DNA from: JBMONI01 sp049324575
GTDB lineage: Bacteria > Omnitrophota > Omnitrophia > Omnitrophales > Aquincolibacteriaceae
Direction of reading: 5' to 3'
NCBI GenBank assembly: GCA_049324575.1
Contig: JBMONI010000015.1
Coordinates: forward strand, 1-64,000
DNA length: 64,000 bases
Part shown: positions 42,999 to 52,451 of the stretch, piece by piece
Position numbering within the stretch: position 1 is the stretch's first letter
How the letters are laid out: the number at the start of each line of letters is the position of its first letter
Notes under the pieces: model-generated
Database searches by the model: none
What the model saw: the letters and a program-made list of their open reading frames with translations, nothing else
What the model was told of the DNA's origin: nothing
Program-made: the position numbers and the translations under genes

Positions 42999-43915
42999 AG
43001 TCGCTCGTCAGTATTACCGATCTGAAGATTGCTGAAGCGCACAAGCTTTTTGAGATGGCGCGTCTTTTGAAACACCGGCCCAAACTCTATGCTCGGGCCT
43101 TGCAGGGAAAAAGTATCGGTCTGATCTTCGAGAAGCCATCTACCAGGACGTGGCTTTCGTTCGATGTGGGCGTGGCCTCCTTGGGCGGGCATTCGATCTA
43201 CCTCGGACCGGACGATCTGAAACTCGGCGTTCGTGAAGATACGCGCGATGTGGCACGCGTGATGGAGCGCTACCTGGACGGGGTCGTGATGCGGACCTTT
43301 TCGCATCAGACCATCCTCCAATTCCAGCAGTATTTCCGCAAGCCAGTGATCAACGGGTTGAGCGATCTGGCCCATCCGTGCCAGGCCCTTGCGGATTTTT
43401 TCACGATCGGAGAGCATTTTCGTTCGCTTTCGAAGATCAAGATCGCATTCGTCGGGGATGGCAACAACGTGTTGAATTCGAATCTTTTGCTTGCGGCCAT
43501 GTTGGGTGCGCGGTTCCATTATGCAACCCCCGGCGAATACCAGCCGCGTAAAGAAGTCGTGGCCCAGGCCTGCGAGATCGCGAAGAAGACAGGTGCCCGG
43601 ATCGAGGCGTCTTCCGATCCCCGGAATGCCGTCAAGGACGCGGACGTTATCTATACCGATGTTTGGGTGAGCATGGGGGAGGAAAAGCTGCGCACGCAGA
43701 AAGTCAGCGCCTTTCAGGCAATGCAAGTCAACCGGGAACTCGTAAAACTTGCGAAGCCAGGGGCCTATGTGATGCATTGTCTTCCCGCCCATCGGGGAGA
43801 AGAGATCACCGAAGAGGTGCTCGAAGGGCCGCAATCCGTGGTTTTCGATCAGGCGGAGAACCGGCTTCATGTTCAGAAAGCGGTATTGATCCATTTATTC
43901 TCCGGAAAGAGGTGA
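42995..43915 (+). CDS. argF: Ornithine carbamoyltransferase
   Basis: It makes citrulline from ornithine and carbamoyl phosphate. KPSTRTWLSFDVG is the carbamoyl-phosphate loop (STRT), FSHQTILQF and LSDLAHPCQALAD follow, and MHCLPAHRGEEI binds ornithine. The 306-residue length is typical. It overlaps argD by four bases and precedes argG by four bases. Ornithine used here is also the substrate of the decarboxylase at 49395. Confidence 0.95.
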   Translation: MKSLVSITDLKIAEAHKLFEMARLLKHRPKLYARALQGKSIGLIFEKPSTRTWLSFDVGVASLGGHSIYLGPDDLKLGVREDTRDVARVMERYLDGVVMRTFSHQTILQFQQYFRKPVINGLSDLAHPCQALADFFTIGEHFRSLSKIKIAFVGDGNNVLNSNLLLAAMLGARFHYATPGEYQPRKEVVAQACEIAKKTGARIEASSDPRNAVKDADVIYTDVWVSMGEEKLRTQKVSAFQAMQVNRELVKLAKPGAYVMHCLPAHRGEEITEEVLEGPQSVVFDQAENRLHVQKAVLIHLFSGKR

Positions 43916-43919
43916 TCGT

Positions 43920-45104
43920 ATGAAAAAAGTTGTTTTGGCGTACTCGGGCGGATTGGATACCTCCTGTGCCGTGAAATGGCTGCAGGACCAGTATGGTCTT
44001 GGGGTCGTCTGTTTTTCGGCCTTTATCGGTGAGGAGGGGGATAAAGCCAAGTTGCAAAAGCGGGCGCTTGCGACCGGGGCCGTCAAATGTTATGTCCTCG
44101 ATCTCAAACAGGAATTTGCCGAAGATTATGTGCTTCCGGCCCTTTGGGCTCAGGCGCGTTATGAGAACGGCTATCCGCTAGCCACGGCCCTTGGCCGTCC
44201 GCTGATTGCGAAACATCTGGTCGATATTGCGCACAAGGAAAAAGCCGAATTTGTCGCGCATGGATGCACGGGGAAAGGGAACGATCAGGTCCGTATCGAA
44301 CAAGGGGTGCGCACACTGGATCCCAAACTCCAGATCATCGCGCCGCTGAGGACCTGGGAATTCAAGACCCGGGAGGAAGAGATCGATTATGCGCGCATGC
44401 ACAAGATCCCGATCAAGGCGACAAAGAAAAGTCCTTTCTCTATCGACAAGAATATCTGGGGGATTGCGATCGAGGGTGGCGTGATCGAAGATCCTTGGCA
44501 GGAAACTCCGGCAGAGGCCTATGTCATGACCCGGCCGGCTTCTCAAACCCCGCCCCGGCCGAAATATCTGGAGATCGAATTCGCCAAAGGGGTTCCGGTG
44601 AAGGTCAACGGAGCGGCGCGTCCGCTGGTGACTTTGATCGAGATGCTGAACCGCATCGGGGGGCAATACGGCGTCGGCCGCTTCGATCAGATCGAGAACA
44701 GGCTGGTCGGGATTAAAAGCCGCGAGATCTATGAAGCGCCGGGCGCAGATATCCTGCTTCGGGCGCATGCCGAACTCGAAGGCCTCGTTTTGGACCGTGA
44801 GTACCTGCATTATAAGGCAGTGCTTTCGCATCGCTACGCGGAGCTTGTCTATTACGGACAGTGGTTTACCCCTCTTAAGAAAGCCCTGGATGCCTTTTTT
44901 GCGGCGCACCAGGAACGGGTGACCGGGTCGGTCCGCATGAAACTCGACCATGGGACTGTTTCGTGCGTAGGGCGGAGATCTCCTTATTCGCTTTATTCGA
45001 AACAAATGGCGACTTATTCGGAAGGGGATAAGTTTGACCGGAAGATCGCAGAGGGGTTTATCCGCGTTTGGGGTCTTCCGTATGAAGGGATGTCGAAAGA
45101 CTGA
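43920..45104 (+). CDS. argG: Argininosuccinate synthase
   Basis: It joins citrulline and aspartate with ATP. YSGGLDTSCAVKWL is the ATP pyrophosphatase P-loop; GCTGKGNDQVRIE and SPFSIDKNIWG are argininosuccinate synthase signatures. At 394 residues it is the short bacterial form. AGAGGTGAT lies just before the ATG. The gene sits between argF and argH. Confidence 0.96.
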   Translation: MKKVVLAYSGGLDTSCAVKWLQDQYGLGVVCFSAFIGEEGDKAKLQKRALATGAVKCYVLDLKQEFAEDYVLPALWAQARYENGYPLATALGRPLIAKHLVDIAHKEKAEFVAHGCTGKGNDQVRIEQGVRTLDPKLQIIAPLRTWEFKTREEEIDYARMHKIPIKATKKSPFSIDKNIWGIAIEGGVIEDPWQETPAEAYVMTRPASQTPPRPKYLEIEFAKGVPVKVNGAARPLVTLIEMLNRIGGQYGVGRFDQIENRLVGIKSREIYEAPGADILLRAHAELEGLVLDREYLHYKAVLSHRYAELVYYGQWFTPLKKALDAFFAAHQERVTGSVRMKLDHGTVSCVGRRSPYSLYSKQMATYSEGDKFDRKIAEGFIRVWGLPYEGMSKD

Positions 45105-45138
45105 TCGGGCCTCTTCGGGGGGTCGGTCACAAGAGCCG

Positions 45139-46548
45139 ATGAAAAAAATTTCAAAAAAACTTTGGGGAGGAAGGTTCAAAAAGGGGATCGACCGCCGGTT
45201 GCAGGCGTTCAGCTATTCTTTGGGCGTCGATCATCAGCTTTTTGATGCGGAGCTTCGGGTGGACGAGGCGTATGCCAAGATGCTCGCCAAGATCGGCATC
45301 TTGAGCCGGGCGGAGCTTGCGCGCCTTCTCCGGGGTCTCGAAAGCCTCCGGAGGACTTTTCACAAAGAAGATTTTTTGAAGCGGGTCGATTCCTGCGAAG
45401 ATGTGCATACGTTGATCCAGGAGGAACTCGAAAAGAAAGCGGGCCCGGCTGCGAAAAAACTTCATACGGGCCGGAGCCGCAATGATCTCGTGGTAACCTC
45501 GACCAAGATCTTCCTGCGCGGGAAGATCCAGGGGATCCTCGACAGGCTCAGCGAGACCCAAAAGAGCCTTCTTGCTTGCGCGAAAAAAACCTTTCGGGCT
45601 GTGTTGCCGGGTTTTACGCATTTGAGAAAAGCGCAGCCAGTCCTTCTGGCGCATCATTTTCTTGCCTATGTCGAGATGTTCGGAGAAGACCGGGATCGTC
45701 TGGAGGCAGCCGCAGAGCGAATGAACGTCCTTCCGCTCGGGTCCGCCGCCCTCGGAGGATCTTCGCTTCCGATCGACCAGAAATTCCTTGCCCGAGAGCT
45801 GGGTTTCTCCAAGATCGCCTCAAACAGCATGGCGGCGGTGAGCGACCGGGCTTTTTTGGTCGAGATCCAATCGGGATTGGCCACGCTCTGGATGCATTTG
45901 TCGCGATTGGCGGAAGATATGATCCTGTGGAATTCCGAACCGTTCCATTTCGTCGAGCTGGACGATTCTTTTGCGACGGGTTCAAGCCTTATGCCTCAAA
46001 AGAAGAATCCGGATCTCTTCGAGCTGATCCGAGGGAAAAGCGCTGGCATGACCGGGACGCTGGTCTCTTTACTGACTATGCAGAAAGGGCTTCCGCTGAC
46101 CTATAACCGCGACCTTCAGGAAGATAAGCCGGGGCTTTTCCGGGCGATCTTGGATACGGAACAGGCTTTGAGCGTTCTACCGGCGGCCCTGGCTTCCATG
46201 ATGTTTAATCTGCAGGCCATGCGAGCCGCCTGCCAGGATGATTCGATCTTTTCGACCGATATTCTTGAATACCTAGTGACCCGGGGGGTCCCTTTCCGTG
46301 AAGCCCATCAGTGCGTCGGGCAAATCGTCCGGTACGCTTCGGACCGGAAAATGCGGATGAAAGATCTTTCCCTTGAACGCTGGCGGTGTTTTTCACCGAA
46401 ATTCGGGAAAGACGTCCTCAAGATATTTGATCCGCTGGTCTCGGTCGGCGCCAAAAAGACCTTTGGCAGCACTGGGCCTCGCTTTGTCCGGAAACAGATC
46501 CAGGAATGGACCCGGAGATTGTTCGCCCGCGGCCGGTCCCGGATCTAA
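45139..46548 (+). CDS. argH: Argininosuccinate lyase
   Basis: Last step of arginine synthesis, releasing fumarate. LWGGRFKKGIDRRLQAFSYSL is a standard N terminus, HTGRSRNDLVV and THLRKAQPVLLAHH hold active-site residues, and GSSLMPQKKNPD is the fumarase/lyase superfamily signature. I chose the ATG at 45139 (469 residues); the longer frame starts inside argG. lysA follows 11 bases after the stop. Confidence 0.96.
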   Translation: MKKISKKLWGGRFKKGIDRRLQAFSYSLGVDHQLFDAELRVDEAYAKMLAKIGILSRAELARLLRGLESLRRTFHKEDFLKRVDSCEDVHTLIQEELEKKAGPAAKKLHTGRSRNDLVVTSTKIFLRGKIQGILDRLSETQKSLLACAKKTFRAVLPGFTHLRKAQPVLLAHHFLAYVEMFGEDRDRLEAAAERMNVLPLGSAALGGSSLPIDQKFLARELGFSKIASNSMAAVSDRAFLVEIQSGLATLWMHLSRLAEDMILWNSEPFHFVELDDSFATGSSLMPQKKNPDLFELIRGKSAGMTGTLVSLLTMQKGLPLTYNRDLQEDKPGLFRAILDTEQALSVLPAALASMMFNLQAMRAACQDDSIFSTDILEYLVTRGVPFREAHQCVGQIVRYASDRKMRMKDLSLERWRCFSPKFGKDVLKIFDPLVSVGAKKTFGSTGPRFVRKQIQEWTRRLFARGRSRI

Positions 46549-46559
46549 GGAGGCGCCGA

Positions 46560-47822
46560 ATGGTTTCGCCTTATTTCCGCTATCATCATGGAGAGCTTTA
46601 CTGTGAAGGAGCGCCTGTCCGCGGGATCGTTCAGGCCTCCGGCACACCGGTTTTCATTTATAGCCGCCAAGCGCTTCTTGACAGTTTTCAATCCCTTCGA
46701 TCGGCCTTTCGCAAGATCCGCCCGCTGATCTGTTATTCGGTCAAAGCCAACTCAAATCTTGCCGTGCTGCGGACGCTGGTCAAAGCCGGGGCTGGCCTGG
46801 ATATTGTTTCCGGCGGAGAACTTTTCCGCGGCCAGCGTGCGGGATGCTCGTCTCAAAAGATCGTTTATGCGGGAGTGGGAAAAACCGAAGCGGAGATCCG
46901 CGAAGCGATCCGCGCGGGGATCCTCCTTTTCAACGTCGAGTCCGTCGCGGAGATCGAGCGGATCGAGGAGATCTCAAAAACCCTGAGGCGCCGCACCCGG
47001 ATCTCACTCCGGCTCAATCCTTCGGTGGATCCGAGAACGCACCGCCATATCGCAACCGGACGATCGGAGAGTAAGTTTGGCATCGATTTCGGGACGGCCC
47101 GCCGGATCTTCCAGAGCGCACATCATTTTCCGCATTTGGACCTTTGCGGGCTGCATGTGCATATCGGATCCCAGATCCTCTGGAGCGAGCCGTTCGCGGA
47201 GGCTTTCCGGAAGATGATCGATTTTGTGGATGCCTTGGCTCGCGATGGGGTCCGTATCCGCTATCTCAACCTCGGGGGGGGGCTCGGGGTCCGCTACCGG
47301 AATGAAACCCCCATTCGCTTAGCGGATTTCGCGCGAAAGGTCGCGGTCTGTGTCGGGCGCCGGAAAATCCGGCTTATTCTGGAACCGGGGCGTTTTATCA
47401 GTGCGAATGCCGGGATTCTGGTGACGGAGATCCAGTATGTGAAGCGGACCGACGTACGGAATTTTTTGATCGTTGACGCTGCCATGACCGAGCTGATTCG
47501 CCCGAGCCTTTACGGCGCTTATCATGAGATCCTCCCCGTCGTTCTCGCCGGGCATCATCGCGCGGAACGCTTTGATGTCGTGGGTCCCGTGTGTGAAAGC
47601 GGTGATTTTTTTGCGAAAAAACGTTCTTTGCCCATAATGTCGGAAAGCGAGTTGCTTGCGATCCTTTCTGCGGGCGCGTACGGATTCTCGATGTCCTCTA
47701 ATTACAATTCGCGCCCCCGCGCTGCCGAAGTGCTTGTCTCCGGAAAAAAAACCGCCGTGGTCCGCCGACGGGAAACAAAAAACGATCTCGTCCGCGGCGA
47801 GCGGATCCCGAAAAATTTTTAA
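46560..47822 (+). CDS. lysA: Diaminopimelate decarboxylase
   Basis: A fold-III PLP decarboxylase making lysine from meso-DAP. ICYSVKANSNLAVLRTL holds the PLP lysine, SGGELFRG and HIGSQI follow, EPGRFISANAG binds cofactor phosphate, and GPVCESGDFF provides the cysteine and glutamate of the dimer active site. A complete AAGGAGG lies six bases before the ATG at 46560. Length is 420 residues. Its place at the end of the arginine operon suggests joint control of arginine and lysine. Confidence 0.94.
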   Translation: MVSPYFRYHHGELYCEGAPVRGIVQASGTPVFIYSRQALLDSFQSLRSAFRKIRPLICYSVKANSNLAVLRTLVKAGAGLDIVSGGELFRGQRAGCSSQKIVYAGVGKTEAEIREAIRAGILLFNVESVAEIERIEEISKTLRRRTRISLRLNPSVDPRTHRHIATGRSESKFGIDFGTARRIFQSAHHFPHLDLCGLHVHIGSQILWSEPFAEAFRKMIDFVDALARDGVRIRYLNLGGGLGVRYRNETPIRLADFARKVAVCVGRRKIRLILEPGRFISANAGILVTEIQYVKRTDVRNFLIVDAAMTELIRPSLYGAYHEILPVVLAGHHRAERFDVVGPVCESGDFFAKKRSLPIMSESELLAILSAGAYGFSMSSNYNSRPRAAEVLVSGKKTAVVRRRETKNDLVRGERIPKNF

Positions 47823-47839
47823 AAAAGCGCTCAAAAATT

Positions 47840-47867
47840 TTGACACCGCTTCAAGTTATGCTACAAT
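47840..47867 (+). promoter_or_regulatory. Promoter of the polyamine genes
   Basis: Perfect TTGACA (47840-47845) and TACAAT (47862-47867) are 16 bases apart, with a TGC extension directly before the -10. It lies in the 83-base gap after lysA, indicating that homospermidine synthase starts a new transcription unit. Confidence 0.8.
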
Positions 47868-47905
47868 GCGCCTATTGAGCGGATGCCATGCATTCGAAGG
47901 ATGCA

Positions 47906-49444
47906 ATGAAAAAAAACCGAAGAAAAAAAGTGAGATTTGACGGAAAGATCCTCGTCATCGGATGCGGATCGGTGTCGCAATGCGCGATCCCTCTCATTTT
48001 GCAGCTGATCGATTGCCCGCCTTCCCGCGTGACGATCATGGACTTTGCGGATAATCGGGCCCACGTGCGCGATTCCCTTAAGCGGGGTGTCCATTATGTG
48101 ATGGAGCGGGTCCGGCCTGATAATTACGCGAAATTGCTCGCCAAGTATGTCGGCCCGGGCGATATGATCATCGATCTTGCCTGGAATATCGACGCGATTG
48201 CGATCCTGGATTGGTGCCGAGAAAACAAAGTTCTCTATGCCAACACGTCGGTGGAGGAATGGGACCCTTACCGTGATGAGCACCGGGACGATCCGACCCG
48301 TTATACCCTCTATGCGCGTCATATGGAGATCCGGGACATGCTCAAACGCTGGGGGGACAACCAGGGGACGACGGCAGTGGTGGACCATGGGGCGAATCCC
48401 GGCTTGGTATCGCATTTCACCAAATATGCTCTGATGGATATCGCGAAGAGGATCCTTCGTCAAAAACCCGACGATCCCCGCCGCACAACACTTGAATGGG
48501 CTCTGGACCAGAAGAATTTCGCGAAGCTTGCCCAGGTCGAGGGTGTAGAAGTGATCCATATCAGCGAACGGGATACGCAGATCTCCGATAAACCGAAACG
48601 CATTAATGAATTCGTGAACACTTGGAGTATCGAAGGATTTTTTGAAGAAGGGGTCGCTCCGGCCGAATTGGGATGGGGGACGCATGAGCGCTGTCTTCCG
48701 GCCAATGCGGTGACCCATAAACAAGGCCCCCGTAATCAGATCTGCTTAAAGTCTGTAGGAATGAAAACGTGGGTCCGTTCTTGGGTCCCTTGCGGGGAGA
48801 TCACGGGGATGGTGATCCGGCACGGGGAAGCCTACAGTATTTCCGATCGCTTGACGGTCTGGGAGAAGGGCAAGGCGGTTTATCGGCCAACCGTTCATTA
48901 CGCGTATTGTCCCAGCGATGCCGCTATCAATTCGCTTCACGAGCTCGAAATGCGCCAGTTCGTTCTTCAGGAAAAGCAGCGTATTATGAAGGACGAGATC
49001 ATCGACGGGGAGGACCAGCTGGGGGTGCTTTTGATGGGGCATGATTTCAAATCCTGGTGGTGTGGAAGCTGTTTGAACATTCATGATGCGCGCAAGCACG
49101 TTCCGCATCAACAAGCGACCGTTCTGCAGGTCGCAATCTCGGTGGTGGCTGCGGCCATCTGGATGATTCGTAATCCGAACCGCGGGTTCAATCTTCCGGA
49201 CGACATCGATCATGAGCCGATCCTGGATATTTCGATTCCCTACATCAATCCGTTCATTTCAAAGCCGGTCGACTGGACCCCGCTCAAGAACATGAACACG
49301 AAATTCACCAAATTCGAGATCGTCAAGCCCGAGGAAGAGGATGTCTGGCAGTTCTCCAGCTTCCTGATCGACCCCGGCGAAAGGAACCGCACGCGTGCCG
49401 CTAGCGCCCGTTCTCAACGGAAAACAGCAAAAGTTAAAGTCTGA
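47906..49444 (+). CDS. hss: Homospermidine synthase
   Basis: It condenses two putrescines (or putrescine with spermidine) to homospermidine using NAD, within the saccharopine dehydrogenase-like superfamily. ILVIGCGSVSQCAIPLI is the NAD loop, NTSVEEWDPY follows, and VVDHGANPGLVSHFTK is characteristic of bacterial homospermidine synthase. I chose the ATG at 47906 with GAAGGA just upstream (512 residues); an ATG at 47888 is possible. The next gene is an ornithine decarboxylase that would supply putrescine. Confidence 0.88.
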   Translation: MKKNRRKKVRFDGKILVIGCGSVSQCAIPLILQLIDCPPSRVTIMDFADNRAHVRDSLKRGVHYVMERVRPDNYAKLLAKYVGPGDMIIDLAWNIDAIAILDWCRENKVLYANTSVEEWDPYRDEHRDDPTRYTLYARHMEIRDMLKRWGDNQGTTAVVDHGANPGLVSHFTKYALMDIAKRILRQKPDDPRRTTLEWALDQKNFAKLAQVEGVEVIHISERDTQISDKPKRINEFVNTWSIEGFFEEGVAPAELGWGTHERCLPANAVTHKQGPRNQICLKSVGMKTWVRSWVPCGEITGMVIRHGEAYSISDRLTVWEKGKAVYRPTVHYAYCPSDAAINSLHELEMRQFVLQEKQRIMKDEIIDGEDQLGVLLMGHDFKSWWCGSCLNIHDARKHVPHQQATVLQVAISVVAAAIWMIRNPNRGFNLPDDIDHEPILDISIPYINPFISKPVDWTPLKNMNTKFTKFEIVKPEEEDVWQFSSFLIDPGERNRTRAASARSQRKTAKVKV

Positions 49445-50561
49445 AGTCTCCGGCGTCGAACAGCTGATCCGGTCCCTGATGAAAAAGCACCGGACGCCGT
49501 TCATGATCATCCGCAAGGCTGTCCTGAAAAAACAATACGAGCGGTTCCGCAAGTGCCTGCCCGAGGTGACGCCGTATTTCGCGGTCAAATGCAACGCCAA
49601 TCCGAAGATCATCAAAACCTTCGTTCGCTTGGGGGCTTCGTTCGACGTCGCGAGCGGATGGGAGATGAAGGAGGTGCTTCGTCTCGGAGCTTCCCCCGGC
49701 AAGATCATTTTTGCGAATACGGTGAAGTCGGTCGAGGATATCATCCTGGCGCGTCGTCGCCGGGTACGGCTGATGACTTTTGACAATGAGCCCGAACTCT
49801 ACAAGATCGCGGAGAATTATCCCCGTGCGCATGTGATCCTGCGGATCAAGGTCGAGAACCAAGGGAGCATGGTCGAGCTTTCGCTCAAATTCGGTGCGGA
49901 TCCCGAAAGTGCGGTCCCGCTTCTGAAAAAGGCGCGCTCGCTGGGCGTTATTCCGATGGGGATCAGTTTCCATGTCGGGTCCCAGTGCAAGAATACCGAG
50001 AATTATCTCCAGGCTCTTGAGATCACTTCGCGGATCTTCGACCAGGCCAAAGAGGAGGGGATCCAGCTTCGGATCCTCGATATCGGTGGCGGATTCCCGA
50101 TCCAGCATTTCGATAGCGAGATCGGGGTCAATTTTGAGCGCATGGCCGCGGAGATCCGCAAGCAGATCAAGGAACTTTTCAGCCGTAAAGTGCATGTGAT
50201 CGCGGAGCCCGGGCGTTTTCTGGTGGGGCCGGCCGGGATCCTTGTCACCCAAGTGATCGGCCGCGCTTTCCGGAACAACAAGAATTACTACTATATCAAT
50301 GACGGCATTTATCAGGATTTCTCCGGGATGGTTTTTGACCACTGTAAATACGAGTTCAAAACGCTTCGCCGCGGGCATAAATTCCTGAGTGCGCTTGCCG
50401 GGCCGACCTGCGACTCTTTTGATACCCTGTCCATGAATATGGAGATCCCTGAGATGTATCTGAACGATGTCGTTTATGTAAAAAATATCGGGGCCTATTC
50501 GTCCGCAAGCGCAGTCAGTAATTTCAACGGATTCCCTCCCGCTAAGATCATCGCTGTTTAG
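49395..50561 (+). CDS. Ornithine decarboxylase (fold III)
   Basis: A PLP enzyme making putrescine from ornithine. YFAVKCNANPKIIKTF holds the PLP lysine, GSQCKNTENYLQALE lies in the barrel, DIGGGFP and AEPGRFLVGPAG bind PLP phosphate, and AGPTCDSFDTL has the catalytic cysteine with the spacing typical of ornithine rather than DAP decarboxylases. The GTG at 49395 has AAAGGAA nine bases upstream and overlaps hss by 50 bases; an ATG at 49479 would remove 28 N-terminal residues. Lysine or arginine cannot be fully excluded as substrate. Confidence 0.85.
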   Translation: MPLAPVLNGKQQKLKSEVSGVEQLIRSLMKKHRTPFMIIRKAVLKKQYERFRKCLPEVTPYFAVKCNANPKIIKTFVRLGASFDVASGWEMKEVLRLGASPGKIIFANTVKSVEDIILARRRRVRLMTFDNEPELYKIAENYPRAHVILRIKVENQGSMVELSLKFGADPESAVPLLKKARSLGVIPMGISFHVGSQCKNTENYLQALEITSRIFDQAKEEGIQLRILDIGGGFPIQHFDSEIGVNFERMAAEIRKQIKELFSRKVHVIAEPGRFLVGPAGILVTQVIGRAFRNNKNYYYINDGIYQDFSGMVFDHCKYEFKTLRRGHKFLSALAGPTCDSFDTLSMNMEIPEMYLNDVVYVKNIGAYSSASAVSNFNGFPPAKIIAV

Positions 50562-50580
50562 AGCGAGAAACGGGTTTTTT
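50538..50580 (+). terminator. Possible imperfect terminator after ornithine decarboxylase
   Basis: CCCG (50538-50541) pairs with CGGG (50571-50574), enclosing a second stem TCGCT/AGCGA, and six T follow. The stems are short and interrupted, so it is weak. Confidence 0.35.
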
Positions 50581-50673
50581 GTAACTTGTTTCAATATAAT
50601 AAGATAAGAAAGTTTTGTCCTGTCCAAACACATCGAGCAAAGGCAAAAATTGTGAAGATTCCCCGGATAAATC

Positions 50674-50702
50674 TGGTCACACAAGAGACGATTTGCTAAA
50701 AT
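50674..50702 (+). promoter_or_regulatory. Putative promoter of dapF-dapA-dapB
   Basis: TGGTCA (50674-50679) and TAAAAT (50697-50702) are 17 bases apart with a TGC extension before the -10, in the 163-base gap after ornithine decarboxylase. The rest of this gap is AT-rich and shows no riboswitch fold that I can recognise. Confidence 0.5.
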
Positions 50703-50724
50703 ACCGATTCTCATAACATAAGAT

Positions 50725-51555
50725 ATGGCTTCAAGTTACGACATGAAAGACGGAATTCCTTTTTATAAGATCGCCGCTTCGGGAAACGATTTCATTGTGA
50801 TCGATAACCGGAAGCGGGTGATCACAAAACCGAAAAGTTTTGCGCGTAAGGTCTGCGCATTCCATACAGGGATCGGCGCGGACGGGCTTCTTTTGCTGGA
50901 GAACTCCCGCTTCGGGCAGTTCAAGATGCGGATCATCAATTCGGACGGTTCGGAAGCGGAGGCTTGCGGGAACGGATTCCGTTGTATTGCCCTGTTTGCC
51001 CGTGAGATCATGGACCTTTCAAAATCATTCCGCTTTGAATCCCTGGCCGGAATGGTCTATGCGAAAGTGGACGGGTCTCGCGTCCGGGTCCAGCTGCCTC
51101 AGCCCAAGGGGCTTGAACTCGACCGGAAGCTGGATATCGGAGGGGAAACCTTGGGATATTGTTTTATCAATACCGGGGTGCCTCATGCCGTTATCTTTAC
51201 CAAGAAACTCAAGCGATTGGACCTGAATTGCTTGGCGCCCAAGATCCGGTATCATCGGCGTTTTGCTCCGAAAGGGACGAACGTGAATTTTGTGGAGGTG
51301 CAGAGCCACCACGAAATCCATGTGCGCACTTACGAACGGGGGGTCGAAGCGGAGACTATGGCCTGCGGGACGGGCTCCACGGCCTCGGCGATCGTCAGCT
51401 CCCTGAAAGGTTTTACGCGTCCTCCGGTCCGGGTCATTACGCACGGCGGCGAGGTCCTGATCATTGATTTCAAGAACCATGACTTCGAAGCCTCGGAAGT
51501 GACCTTGGAGGGCGAGGTCAATATCGTTTTTGAAGGAAAGCTTCTGGATTTTTGA
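50725..51555 (+). CDS. dapF: Diaminopimelate epimerase
   Basis: It converts LL-DAP to meso-DAP for peptidoglycan and lysine. AASGNDFIVID starts the fold; the two catalytic cysteines lie in EACGNGFRC and MACGTGSTAS. The 276-residue length is normal. An ATG at 50743 is an alternative start; neither has a good ribosome site. It heads a dapF-dapA-dapB transcription unit, with dapA 11 bases downstream. Confidence 0.94.
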   Translation: MASSYDMKDGIPFYKIAASGNDFIVIDNRKRVITKPKSFARKVCAFHTGIGADGLLLLENSRFGQFKMRIINSDGSEAEACGNGFRCIALFAREIMDLSKSFRFESLAGMVYAKVDGSRVRVQLPQPKGLELDRKLDIGGETLGYCFINTGVPHAVIFTKKLKRLDLNCLAPKIRYHRRFAPKGTNVNFVEVQSHHEIHVRTYERGVEAETMACGTGSTASAIVSSLKGFTRPPVRVITHGGEVLIIDFKNHDFEASEVTLEGEVNIVFEGKLLDF

Positions 51556-51566
51556 AAGGAACATTT

Positions 51567-52451
51567 ATGGTGGAACGAAAAACATTCGAAGGTTCGATGG
51601 TCGCGCTGGTCACTCCGTTCAAGAAGGGGAAGGTGGATGAGCGAAGGCTGAAAAAGCTCATCGATTTCCATCTTGAACGACGGACCGATGTCCTGATCCC
51701 TTGCGGGACAACGGGAGAGTCGGCGACGATGTCGCACGAAGAGCACCGCCATGTCATGGAAGTGGTCGTCGACTATGTGGCGGGACGCGTGCCTGTGGTT
51801 TGCGGAGCGGGATCCAACAATACCGCCGAAGCGGTCGGCCTCATTAAGCATGCGAAGAAGATCGGCGCGAACGGCGTGCTGGTCGTGACCCCGTATTACA
51901 ATAAACCGACCCAGGAAGGCTTATACCGGCATTATCGGACCCTTGCCTCGGCCGTCGAAATCCCGATGATCCTTTATAACGTGCCCGGCCGGACGGGGGT
52001 GAATCTCCAGCCGGAGACGGTTGCACGGCTTGCGAAGATCCCCGGCATTGTGGCGATTAAAGAGGCGAGCGGTAGTGTGGCCCAGGTCGACGAGATCCTG
52101 GACCGTTGCGCGATCACGGTGCTTTCCGGTGACGACGGCCTCACGCTTCCCATGATGGCGGTCGGCGCCCGAGGCGTGATCTCGGTCACGGCCAATGTGG
52201 TCCCGCATCTTGTGCGCGAAATGGTGCATCTCGCGCTGAACGGAAATTTTGAGGCGGCCCGCAAGATCCACCGCGAACTCTATCCGCTCTCGAAAGTCCT
52301 TTTCATCGAGACCAATCCGGCGCCGGTTAAAACGGCTCTCGGGATGATGGGCATGATCGAGCCGGAGGTCCGGCTTCCGCTTTGCGAGATGAAGAAAGAG
52401 AATGAGCAGCCGCTTCGCGAGGTGTTGAAAAAACTGGGGGCGATCCGATGA
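51567..52451 (+). CDS. dapA: 4-hydroxy-tetrahydrodipicolinate synthase
   Basis: It condenses aspartate semialdehyde with pyruvate. GSMVALVTPF and PCGTTGESATMSHEEH form the start of the barrel, YNVPGRTGVN holds the catalytic tyrosine, and AIKEASGS holds the Schiff-base lysine. GAAAGGA lies just before the ATG at 51567, giving 294 residues. It overlaps dapB by four bases. Confidence 0.96.
   Translation: MVERKTFEGSMVALVTPFKKGKVDERRLKKLIDFHLERRTDVLIPCGTTGESATMSHEEHRHVMEVVVDYVAGRVPVVCGAGSNNTAEAVGLIKHAKKIGANGVLVVTPYYNKPTQEGLYRHYRTLASAVEIPMILYNVPGRTGVNLQPETVARLAKIPGIVAIKEASGSVAQVDEILDRCAITVLSGDDGLTLPMMAVGARGVISVTANVVPHLVREMVHLALNGNFEAARKIHRELYPLSKVLFIETNPAPVKTALGMMGMIEPEVRLPLCEMKKENEQPLREVLKKLGAIR

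Noticed and set aside
49434..50714. 426-codon minus-strand frame opposite ornithine decarboxylase
   Set aside because: It is an antisense shadow, Asp/His/Leu rich, with no family features.
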